A stretch of DNA of 18,067 nucleotides from Bacteroidia bacterium. Its GTDB lineage: Bacteria; Bacteroidota; Bacteroidia; Bacteroidales; Azobacteroidaceae. The notes below the pieces were generated by a model. That model was not told where the DNA came from and did no database searches. It saw nothing but the letters and a program-made list of their open reading frames with translations. The translations under genes and the position numbers were made by a program. The stretch is from positions 1-18,067 of the forward strand of contig BNXY01000051.1 of assembly GCA_025999935.1 (NCBI GenBank), written 5' to 3'. Positions 1 through 7,738 of the stretch are shown here, piece after piece (positions within the stretch are counted from its first letter, which is position 1; each line of letters opens with the position of its first letter).

Positions 1-30
1 TTTAACTTGGGAATAAGAGTAACATTATAA
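1..30 (+). CDS. xusA: C-terminal end of a SusC-like TonB-dependent transporter (partial)
   Basis: Read in frame 1, the first 30 bases give FNLGIRVTL and a TAA stop, ten bases before the next ATG. An outer-membrane barrel ending in alternating hydrophobic residues (GIRVTL) is typical of SusC-family proteins, and a SusC gene normally sits directly upstream of a SusD gene. Synteny with the xus core would make it the first SusC of a tandem pair. Only nine residues are visible, so the identification rests mainly on position. It could be another beta-barrel protein. Confidence 0.6.
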   Translation, partial: FNLGIRVTL

Positions 31-40
31 GCTAAACAAG

Positions 41-1909
41 ATGAAAACAACAATAAAATACTGCACATTATGCGGGATCCTGTCGATTCTGTTCGGCTTA
101 ACATCCTGCACCGACTACTTGGACCGCGAACCCGAATCCATTATTTCGGAAAAGGAAGCATTCAAAAACTTCACCAACTTTCAGGGGTTTACGGAAGAAA
201 TGTACAACATGATACCCGATGTAGCCAAAGCGAATTGGGTAAGCTCTTTCAACTGGGGCGAAGACGAAATCATCACCATCAACGCCGGCGAATACCTCAT
301 GGGCTTCCAGATAGACCGTGGAAACTACCGCGCCTACATCAACAAAGGCGACTGTTTCCTCGACAGGAGCTGGAGCGCCACCGGCGACCGTTTTCAGAAA
401 GACATCTGGCGGAGTTCCTGGGCAGGCATCCGCAAAGCCAACATGGGCTTGGAAGCCTTGGAAAACGGAATGATGACGGACGCTACATCAGAAGAACGCA
501 ACATGATCAAGGGACAACTCCTCTTTTTCCGCGCCTGGTTTCATTTCCAACTGGCACAGTATTGGGGCGGATTGCCTTATATCGACTATGTATTGCCGAG
601 TGATGAAAAACTGACATTGCCGCGGTTAAGCTACAAGGAATGTGCGGAAAAAATGGCCGCCGATTTCCGAGCAGCCGCCGATTTGCTGCCCATTAACTGG
701 GACAACACGGATGTCGGACGCCGTACAACGGGAACAAATGCCTTGCGTATTAACAAAATATGGGCATTAGGTTATCTGGGCAAAAACTTGTTATACGCAG
801 GCAGCCCGTTGATGGCAAACGGTATTAACGGTCCAAGAACCTACGATACCGAACTTTGTAAACAAGCCGCAACCGCTTTCGGCGAAATGCTCAACCTGGT
901 GGAATCAGGGCAAACCCAATACGCATTAGTGGACTTTGCAAACTACAAATCGCTTTTCTACACCTTGCAGCAAAACTGGCTGATGCCCGGCGGAACCGAA
1001 GCCATCATGCGCGGTCCCACCTACGGGGCAGATTCCTATTGGCGGCAAGCCAATTCCTACCAACCGCAGGATATGTGCGAAGGAGATAACATTGTACTTG
1101 CCCCGACAGCCAATTATGTCAATTATTACGGTATGGCAAACGGATTGCCGCTGAACGACCCCGCATCGGGTTTCGATCCCGACCATCCGTGGAAAGACCG
1201 TGATCCGCGCTTCTACAACGATATTATCTACGATGGCGTGAAAGTGGTAGCCGGCACAATGAATGCGACACAGGAAGTATGGCGTTATGCCAACCTGTAC
1301 TCCGGCGGCAACTACCGCAACGATGAGCGCAAAACCAGCCGCTCCGGCTATCTCAACTACAAGTTCATTCCCTTGGGCGCCAACACATGGGATAAAACCT
1401 ACGGTTACAGTTTTGCACACCACATTCACCTGAGCTACATGCGTTTGGCAGACGCTTACCTGATGTATGCCGAAGCCGCCGCTCAAGGTTACGGTTCGTC
1501 GAACGGTAAAAGTTCCAACTTTTCAAAAACGGCTTTAGACGCCGTCAATGTGGTTCGCGACCGCTCCGGAATCGGACAGGTAGCTGCTCAATACACCACT
1601 TCGCTGGAAGGATTTATGGGTGAACTCCGCAGGGAACGCGCCGTGGAACTGGCATTTGAAGGACATCGTTTCACCGATTTGCGCCGCTGGCTGCTGCTCA
1701 CGGAATATCCCTACAACATAAAAACCCGGCAGGAATTTGACCGCGCCGCAACGCTTGATACGAAGGCGGATCCGAAAGATAACGGCGTCCGGAATTTCAG
1801 GGAAGAAGTCATTCTGACACGCAACCTTTCGAGTAAACACTACTGGTTGCCTCTGAAAACCGGCGATGTCAGCATGTATCCGGATTTTGAACAAAATCCC
1901 GGTTGGTAA
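41..1909 (+). CDS. xusB: SusD/RagB-like outer-membrane glycan-binding lipoprotein
   Basis: A 622-residue SusD-family lipoprotein. In this family the protein caps the extracellular face of its partner SusC and delivers oligosaccharides to it. The N-terminus is a lipoprotein signal peptide with lipobox GLTSC, the lipidated Cys being residue 23, followed by TDYLDREP, a very common start of mature SusD proteins. The C-terminal part carries the family hallmark RERAVELAFEGHRFTDLRRW at residues 531-550, and the protein ends QNPGW. Length is at the upper end of the usual 500-620 residues. It lies 10 bases after a SusC tail and 30 bases before another SusC, so it belongs to the first of two tandem SusC/D pairs. 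The synteny points to xylan or arabinoxylan oligosaccharides as ligand; the protein itself does not prove the ligand. The symbol is assigned by synteny. Confidence 0.95.
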   Translation: MKTTIKYCTLCGILSILFGLTSCTDYLDREPESIISEKEAFKNFTNFQGFTEEMYNMIPDVAKANWVSSFNWGEDEIITINAGEYLMGFQIDRGNYRAYINKGDCFLDRSWSATGDRFQKDIWRSSWAGIRKANMGLEALENGMMTDATSEERNMIKGQLLFFRAWFHFQLAQYWGGLPYIDYVLPSDEKLTLPRLSYKECAEKMAADFRAAADLLPINWDNTDVGRRTTGTNALRINKIWALGYLGKNLLYAGSPLMANGINGPRTYDTELCKQAATAFGEMLNLVESGQTQYALVDFANYKSLFYTLQQNWLMPGGTEAIMRGPTYGADSYWRQANSYQPQDMCEGDNIVLAPTANYVNYYGMANGLPLNDPASGFDPDHPWKDRDPRFYNDIIYDGVKVVAGTMNATQEVWRYANLYSGGNYRNDERKTSRSGYLNYKFIPLGANTWDKTYGYSFAHHIHLSYMRLADAYLMYAEAAAQGYGSSNGKSSNFSKTALDAVNVVRDRSGIGQVAAQYTTSLEGFMGELRRERAVELAFEGHRFTDLRRWLLLTEYPYNIKTRQEFDRAATLDTKADPKDNGVRNFREEVILTRNLSSKHYWLPLKTGDVSMYPDFEQNPGW

Positions 1910-1939
1910 CAAATTGATAACTTTAATTAAGATATTGCA

Positions 1940-4792
1940 ATGAAACAAACAGTATATAGAATAATCGTATGTTGCACGCTGCTCGCGTTCAATTTGTCCG
2001 GCGCTTTCGCTCAAGAGGCGGAAACAACCGGCAGTTATCCGAAAATTGATTCGCTGGGTGTAAACGATCCGTTGATACAAGTAGCCTTTCGCGCCGTAAA
2101 TCCGGAAAACCTTCCGGCGGGCGTTGCCGTTATGGATATAACCGGTTTAATGAAAAAATCCTATACCCTGAACAACTTAAGCTATATAGACAACGTAATA
2201 GGCGGCTTCAATAGCTCCGGTATATGGGGAATGGGTGCTGACTTTTTGGTATTGGTGGACGGCTTTCCCCGCGATTTAAACAATGTGCTGCCTACCGAAG
2301 TTGAGCAGGTTACGGTTCTGAAAGGAGCTGCGGCAGTTGTTCTCTACGGTAGCCGCGCCGCCAAAGGGGTAATCATGATTACCACCAAGCGCGGGAAAAC
2401 AGGCGAACGCCGGATCAGTATCCGCGCCAATACGGGACTTAATACCCCCAAGGTATATCCGAAATATGTAGGCTCAGCCGAATACATGACCCTGTACAAC
2501 GAAGCGCGGGTAAACGACGGATTGTCTCCGCTTTATTCGGAAGAAGACATCTACAATCACGGCTCGGGACTCAATCCCTACCGTTATCCCGATGTGAACT
2601 TTTATTCCTCCGATTACCTGAAAAAAGCCTCCAACCGTTCGGAAGCCATGGCTGAAATTACCGGCGGGAGTAAATTGGCGCGGTTTTACACCACGGTCGG
2701 TTATTATAACGAAGGCTCTATATTAAAAGTAGGCAACACAAAGGACGACTATGTCAGCCGCTTCTTTGCCCGCGGGAATATCGACCTGGCGCTTCACGAA
2801 TTGATTACCGCCAACATCGACGCCAACGCTACGTTCTACGACGCTCGCAACGCAAATACCGATTTTTGGGGTGGCGCCGCAACTTTGCGTCCAAACCGCG
2901 TATCGCCGTTGATACCGCTGAGTTATCTGGAAGAAAACGATGCGCCTTCCTGGGCGCTAATTAACGCCAGCAATTATCTTATTGACGGAAAATACTTTCT
3001 GGGTGGAACGCAGCTTGATCCCACCAACCCGATTGCCGCCGCTTATGCCGCCGGCGATAGTAAATACGTCAGCCGCCAGTTTCAGTTCAATGCCGGCGTG
3101 AACCTCAACCTGAAGGACATTCTGGACGGACTTTTCTTCCGTACCAAATACGGCATCGACTATGCAGGAACCTATAATCTGGCTTATACAAACAATTATG
3201 CCACTTACGCCCCGTCCTGGACCAACTACGCGGGAACAGACATGATTGCCACGCTTACCAAATACGGCGAAGACCAGAAAACCGGCAATCAGGACATCAG
3301 CGCTACCGCTTACCGGAGTACGAATTTCTTTTCCGGACAGTTCGACTACACCAAAGTGATCAACAGCGATCACAACCTTTTTGCCATGCTGGTGGCGAAC
3401 GGCTGGCAGAGACAGGTAAGCGAACAGTATCACCGGATTTCCAATGCCCATCTCGGACTTCAGTTATCGTACAATTACGGACACAAGTACTACGCCGATT
3501 TCAGTGCAGCAACCCCTTATTCCGCCAAGTTCCCGACATCAAACCGCATGGCATTCTCGCCTACAGCTACCTTGGGATGGCGTTTGTCCAAGGAATCTTT
3601 CCTGAAAGAATCGACAATATTCGACGACTTGATGTTGAACGTATCGGGCGGTATTATCAATCAGGATCTTGATATCCGGACGGACGACAATGAAATGGGC
3701 TACTACCTCTACGAAACCATTCTGCAGACAGGCGGATGGTGGTCAACCGGAGGCGATGTCGGCGGCGAATCGGCAACCGAATTTCAACGCGGCGCCAATC
3801 CCAACCTTACCTACGTGAAACGGAAGGAAATCAATCTGGGATTGCGCGGCTCAATGTGGAACAAATTGCTCTCATTCGATCTGAACTACTTTTCCACCCG
3901 GATGGACGGCGGAATTACCCGCCCGACTTCCATCTATCCCTGGTATTTCGTGCAGAACGGTTATCCGAGTTCGTCCATTATTCCTTATGTGAACTATAAT
4001 ATCGACGACCGTTCAGGTTTGGATTTCAGCCTCTATCTGAACAAAAAAATCGATAAGGTTGATCTGACGCTGGGAGTAAGCGGATTATACTACAAAGCTA
4101 CGGCTGTGCGCCGTGACGAAAATTTTGCGTATGATTACCAGTCCCGCATGAACCGACCCTTGAACTCGCAGTGGGGATTGGAAAGCCTTGGTTTATTCAA
4201 AGATCCGGAAGACATAGACCGGTCTCCGACACAACAGTTCGGTACGGTAAAACCGGGTGACATCAAATATAAGGATCAGAATGGCGATGGCATCATCGAC
4301 AATAACGACGAAGTTTTCCTCGGTCGCTGGGACAATCCGCTGACTTTGGGTGTCAACCTGACGGCCCAATGGAACCATTTCACGCTTTTTGCGATGGGTA
4401 ATGCTTATTCCGGAGGAAATGGAATGAAAAACAGTAGTTATTACTGGGTAAGAAGCGATAACAAGTATTCCGAAATCGTGCGCAACCGCTGGACGGAAGC
4501 CACCAAAGAAACGGCAACTTATCCGCGCCTGACCACCACGAGCGGCGACAACAACTTCCGCGGTTCGGATTTCTGGATGTACGACAGCGACCGTTTTTCC
4601 CTGTCGCTCGTACAGCTTACCTACGATGTGCCGAAAAGCTTCCTTTCAAAAGATTTCATCAAGGAATTAAGCGTCTATGCCGGCGGCTACAACCTGCTGA
4701 CGATAGCGAAGGAACGGAAGCTTCTGGAAATGAATGTCGGAAGCGCTCCGCAAACCCGCTTTTACAACCTCGGTTTGAAAGCCGTATTTTAA
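1940..4792 (+). CDS. xusC: SusC/RagA-like TonB-dependent outer-membrane transporter, short N-terminal form
   Basis: A 950-residue SusC-family transporter expected to import xylo-oligosaccharides across the outer membrane using TonB-ExbBD energy. A type I signal peptide ends near GAFAQ (residue 25). The plug domain is recognisable by VLVDGFP (104-110), VTVLKGAAAVVLYGSRAAKG (124-143) and IMITTKRG (145-152). An Asp-rich loop, DQNGDGIIDNND (about 779-790), is the calcium-type loop common in SusC barrels. The protein ends in Phe, as outer-membrane barrels do. Unlike most SusC proteins it lacks the approximately 80-residue carboxypeptidase-regulatory-like domain between signal peptide and plug; only about 75 residues precede the plug. 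Segment IQVAFR (46-51) may serve as the TonB box, which is a guess. The SusD partner starts 23 bases downstream (or 2 bases, if an earlier ATG is used). The tandem arrangement supports the xusC label. Confidence 0.93.
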   Translation: MKQTVYRIIVCCTLLAFNLSGAFAQEAETTGSYPKIDSLGVNDPLIQVAFRAVNPENLPAGVAVMDITGLMKKSYTLNNLSYIDNVIGGFNSSGIWGMGADFLVLVDGFPRDLNNVLPTEVEQVTVLKGAAAVVLYGSRAAKGVIMITTKRGKTGERRISIRANTGLNTPKVYPKYVGSAEYMTLYNEARVNDGLSPLYSEEDIYNHGSGLNPYRYPDVNFYSSDYLKKASNRSEAMAEITGGSKLARFYTTVGYYNEGSILKVGNTKDDYVSRFFARGNIDLALHELITANIDANATFYDARNANTDFWGGAATLRPNRVSPLIPLSYLEENDAPSWALINASNYLIDGKYFLGGTQLDPTNPIAAAYAAGDSKYVSRQFQFNAGVNLNLKDILDGLFFRTKYGIDYAGTYNLAYTNNYATYAPSWTNYAGTDMIATLTKYGEDQKTGNQDISATAYRSTNFFSGQFDYTKVINSDHNLFAMLVANGWQRQVSEQYHRISNAHLGLQLSYNYGHKYYADFSAATPYSAKFPTSNRMAFSPTATLGWRLSKESFLKESTIFDDLMLNVSGGIINQDLDIRTDDNEMGYYLYETILQTGGWWSTGGDVGGESATEFQRGANPNLTYVKRKEINLGLRGSMWNKLLSFDLNYFSTRMDGGITRPTSIYPWYFVQNGYPSSSIIPYVNYNIDDRSGLDFSLYLNKKIDKVDLTLGVSGLYYKATAVRRDENFAYDYQSRMNRPLNSQWGLESLGLFKDPEDIDRSPTQQFGTVKPGDIKYKDQNGDGIIDNNDEVFLGRWDNPLTLGVNLTAQWNHFTLFAMGNAYSGGNGMKNSSYYWVRSDNKYSEIVRNRWTEATKETATYPRLTTTSGDNNFRGSDFWMYDSDRFSLSLVQLTYDVPKSFLSKDFIKELSVYAGGYNLLTIAKERKLLEMNVGSAPQTRFYNLGLKAVF

Positions 4793-4815
4793 TAATGCTA
4801 AATAAAAATAGAATC

Positions 4816-6588
4816 ATGAAACATATAATTAAATTATTAGTTCTCATTCCGTTTTTCGCCGGCTGCACCGACTTGTTCGAACCGGCCCTTGAAAACTACC
4901 GGAGTACGGACGCATTGTACAACGAGCCGGGCTTTGCACAAGGTCTTCTGGGTCATGCCTACATCAGCAATCCGGTAGGCTCCTGGTCGTTCAACGATGT
5001 AGCTACCGACGACGCCGTATCCAACGACCCGAACAACGGATACATGAAAATGGCGACCGGACAATGGCGCTCCGACAACAACGCGATGGACAGGTGGCAA
5101 TACCTGCGTGCGTCCTGGCAGTACATTAATCTTTTTCTCAGTATTGCCGATGAAGTAAAATGGGCAAACGACCCCTTGGTAGCCGAAATGTTCAGAGACC
5201 GCATGAAAGGCGATGCCTACGGTATGCGGGCGTTATATATGTACCACTTGCTGATGAATCACGCCGGTTGGGCAGCCGATGGAACACTGTTCGGCATTCC
5301 CATTCTGACCGATCCGGAAACGGTCGAATCCGATTTTAACAAGCCGCGCAACACTTTTCAGGAATGTATGGAGCAATTGTATGCCGATGTAGATTTGGCA
5401 ACTACTTTGCTTCCCCTGAACTACGGTACGCTGGCTGACGACGACAACCTGGTGCCTGCCAAATACAGAACCAAAGGCGTTACGGCAGCGCAATACTCGC
5501 GCGTGTTCGGCGACCATGCCCGCAACCGCATGAGCGGAGCCATTGCCGAAGCCGTTCGCGCACAAGCTACCTTGCTGGCAGCCAGTCCGGCTTACAATCA
5601 GGGAACTACCTATACCTGGGAAAATGCCGCCAACCAGCTGGCGATCGTACTCAACCGCCTCGGATCAAATCCGGTCGGCGAACTGGATCCCACCGGAAAT
5701 ACATGGTATCTTAATGCCTCCGACATTGATAATATCAGAGAAGGCGTCAATCCGAAGGAAATGCTTTGGAGAGGCACCCGCGAAGAAAACCGCTCGCTGG
5801 AAGAAGACCATTTTCCGCCTACTTTGTTCGGCAGGGGACGGCTTAATCCAACGCAAAATCTGGTAGATGCTTTCCCCATGGCAAACGGCTATCCCATCGG
5901 ACACGCTTCAAGCGGTTATAATTCACAGAATCCTTATGCCGATCGCGACCCGCGTCTGGCGCGTTACATCGTAATAAACGGCAGTACGGCGGGAACGTCA
6001 AATTCAGTGATTACAACAGCTGCCGACGGTACGGACAACAATGCACTTGGAAAAACCGAAACATCCACACGCACAGGTTACTACATGCGAAAACTGCTGC
6101 GTCAGGATGTGAACGCCAATCCGAGTACGCCTACCAATAAATACCACTACAAGCCGTTCATCCGTTATACCGAGTTGTTTCTCAGTTATGCGGAAGCAGC
6201 CAACGAAGCCTGGGGGCCGACCGGAACCGGCAGCAACAGCTATTCGGCTTACGATGTAATCAAAGCAATCCGTAAGCGGGCAGGCGTAGGCGCTTCCAAT
6301 AACGACGCTTATCTCGAATCCGCCAAAGGCGACAAGGACGCCATGCGGGAATTGATCCGTAGCGAACGCCGCCTGGAACTTTGCTTCGAAGGATTCCGTT
6401 TCTGGGATTTACGCCGCTGGAAAGCGCCCATTACCGAGTCTGCAAAAGGCTTGCAAATCATGGGTGCAAGCTATACGGAAATTCCGGAAGTGGAAAAACG
6501 CTCCTATCAGGACTATATGTATTACGGTCCCATCCCTTACAGCGAAATACTGAAATTCAGCAGCCTCGTACAAAACAAGGGCTGGTAA
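4816..6588 (+). CDS. xusD: SusD/RagB-like outer-membrane glycan-binding lipoprotein, second copy
   Basis: A SusD-family lipoprotein of 590 residues, partner of the preceding SusC. I chose the ATG at 4816 because it begins a compact lipoprotein signal (MKHIIKLLVLIPFFAGC, lipidated Cys at residue 17). An in-frame ATG at 4795 would add MLNKNRI, giving 597 residues and only two bases between it and the SusC stop. The family hallmark ERRLELCFEGFRFWDLRRW lies at residues 517-535 (numbered from 4816), and the protein ends QNKGW. It is clearly different in sequence from the first SusD in this window, so the two pairs are not a recent duplication. Expected role: surface capture of xylan oligosaccharides for the short-form SusC. 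Ligand inferred from the xylanase neighbours. Confidence 0.94.
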   Translation: MKHIIKLLVLIPFFAGCTDLFEPALENYRSTDALYNEPGFAQGLLGHAYISNPVGSWSFNDVATDDAVSNDPNNGYMKMATGQWRSDNNAMDRWQYLRASWQYINLFLSIADEVKWANDPLVAEMFRDRMKGDAYGMRALYMYHLLMNHAGWAADGTLFGIPILTDPETVESDFNKPRNTFQECMEQLYADVDLATTLLPLNYGTLADDDNLVPAKYRTKGVTAAQYSRVFGDHARNRMSGAIAEAVRAQATLLAASPAYNQGTTYTWENAANQLAIVLNRLGSNPVGELDPTGNTWYLNASDIDNIREGVNPKEMLWRGTREENRSLEEDHFPPTLFGRGRLNPTQNLVDAFPMANGYPIGHASSGYNSQNPYADRDPRLARYIVINGSTAGTSNSVITTAADGTDNNALGKTETSTRTGYYMRKLLRQDVNANPSTPTNKYHYKPFIRYTELFLSYAEAANEAWGPTGTGSNSYSAYDVIKAIRKRAGVGASNNDAYLESAKGDKDAMRELIRSERRLELCFEGFRFWDLRRWKAPITESAKGLQIMGASYTEIPEVEKRSYQDYMYYGPIPYSEILKFSSLVQNKGW

Positions 6589-6622
6589 ATAGATGATGTC
6601 GAACAAAATAATACGAAGATAA

Positions 6623-7714
6623 ATGAAAAAATATATTTTGATAATACTGCTTATAAGCGCCCTGTTTACATCCTGCCATAACGGCGACTGGGAATTTTCC
6701 GATTATGATTACACCGCAGTGTATTTTGCCTATCAAACACCGGTGCGCACCATCGTACTGGGCGAGGACGTATTCGATACTTCCCTCGACAACGAGCACA
6801 AGTGCCAAATCATGGCGACCATGGGCGGCGTGTATGCCAATAATGTGGACAGAATAATTAACTTTCAGGTTGATAATTCACTGTGTAACAGTCTTGTATT
6901 TGAAGACGGAAGTGATGTCGCAGCCATGCCGGCGAATTATTATTCTCTGTCGTCCGACAAAATCACTATTCCCAAAGGCAGCGTATTGGGTGGCGTAACC
7001 GTATCACTGACAGACGCTTTCTTCGCCGATCCCCTGGCGTTGAAAAACACATACGTGATACCTGTGGTAATGACCGGTGTACAAAATGCCGATTCGATTT
7101 TGCGCGGCGCTCCTTTAACGGCGAATCCCAACCGGGCCATTGCCGATAATTGGGATATCGCACCGAAAGACTACATCCTGTATGCCGTAAAATACATCAA
7201 TCCCTGGGACGCCTATTACCTGCGGCGGGGAAAAGATGTTATCGTCAAGGACGGTGTCACGGAAACAAAAGTGCGTCAAGCCGACTATGTGGAAAAGGAT
7301 GAAGTTTTCAAATTGACCACGCTTTCGATGTCGGAACTGGATTTACCTACGGATTTTCAGAATCAGTTGGGCAATAATTTAAATCTGAAAATAAAGCTGA
7401 ATTTCAGTGCTGACCAGAAATGTACCGTAACGCCGGTAACTACCGCTTACCAACTCAATGACACGGTTAGTGTGTACAATATCACGGCAAAAGGCAACGG
7501 TCAATTCGTCAAAAAAGGAGAAAAGAACAGTTGGGGAAATAAAGACCGCGACGCCCTGTACTTGGATTACGAAGTCGGTTACGAAGTGGAAATCCGCTAT
7601 CCGAAAGCAGGTCTTCCAACGAATAATCAAGTGGTTAAATACAACACGACCGATACGTTGGTTGTCAGGGACAGAGGCGTTAAACCCGAAACGTTTACCC
7701 CAAAATTGAAGTAA
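6623..7714 (+). CDS. xusE: DUF1735-type surface lipoprotein, probable glycan-binding protein (XusE-like)
   Basis: A 363-residue lipoprotein: the signal peptide ends with lipobox LFTSC, Cys18. The first half (about 35-150) looks like the DUF1735 beta-sandwich common in surface glycan-binding proteins of PULs, with LSSDKITIPKGSVLGGVTVS (about 112-131) and YVIPVVMTGV (about 142-151) as typical strands. The second half (about 165-360) is beta-rich, without a motif I can name. Position between the second SusD and the GH10 xylanase is the same as xusE in the xylan core of Prevotella bryantii, and in Bacteroides xylan loci this slot holds a second surface glycan-binding protein. It would hold xylan at the cell surface. 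No catalytic motif is seen. Gap to the neighbouring genes is 34 and 24 bases, consistent with one operon. Confidence 0.8.
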   Translation: MKKYILIILLISALFTSCHNGDWEFSDYDYTAVYFAYQTPVRTIVLGEDVFDTSLDNEHKCQIMATMGGVYANNVDRIINFQVDNSLCNSLVFEDGSDVAAMPANYYSLSSDKITIPKGSVLGGVTVSLTDAFFADPLALKNTYVIPVVMTGVQNADSILRGAPLTANPNRAIADNWDIAPKDYILYAVKYINPWDAYYLRRGKDVIVKDGVTETKVRQADYVEKDEVFKLTTLSMSELDLPTDFQNQLGNNLNLKIKLNFSADQKCTVTPVTTAYQLNDTVSVYNITAKGNGQFVKKGEKNSWGNKDRDALYLDYEVGYEVEIRYPKAGLPTNNQVVKYNTTDTLVVRDRGVKPETFTPKLK

Positions 7715-7738
7715 AATGATTGGTTACAAAAAATTTGA

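Noticed and set aside
926..1486. Open frames on the - strand within the first SusD gene
   Set aside because: Low-complexity Val/Ile/Gly-rich translations with no domain, overlapping a clear SusD; treated as shadows.
4795..4815. Earlier ATG for the second SusD gene
   Set aside because: It would put a hydrophilic NKNR stretch ahead of a complete lipoprotein signal; the ATG at 4816 gives the more typical signal peptide. Not excluded.
6593..6622. A nine-codon open frame (ATG ATG ... TAA) ending directly before the DUF1735 lipoprotein ATG, a possible leader peptide
   Set aside because: Too short and without regulatory codons or hairpins; chance is the simplest explanation.
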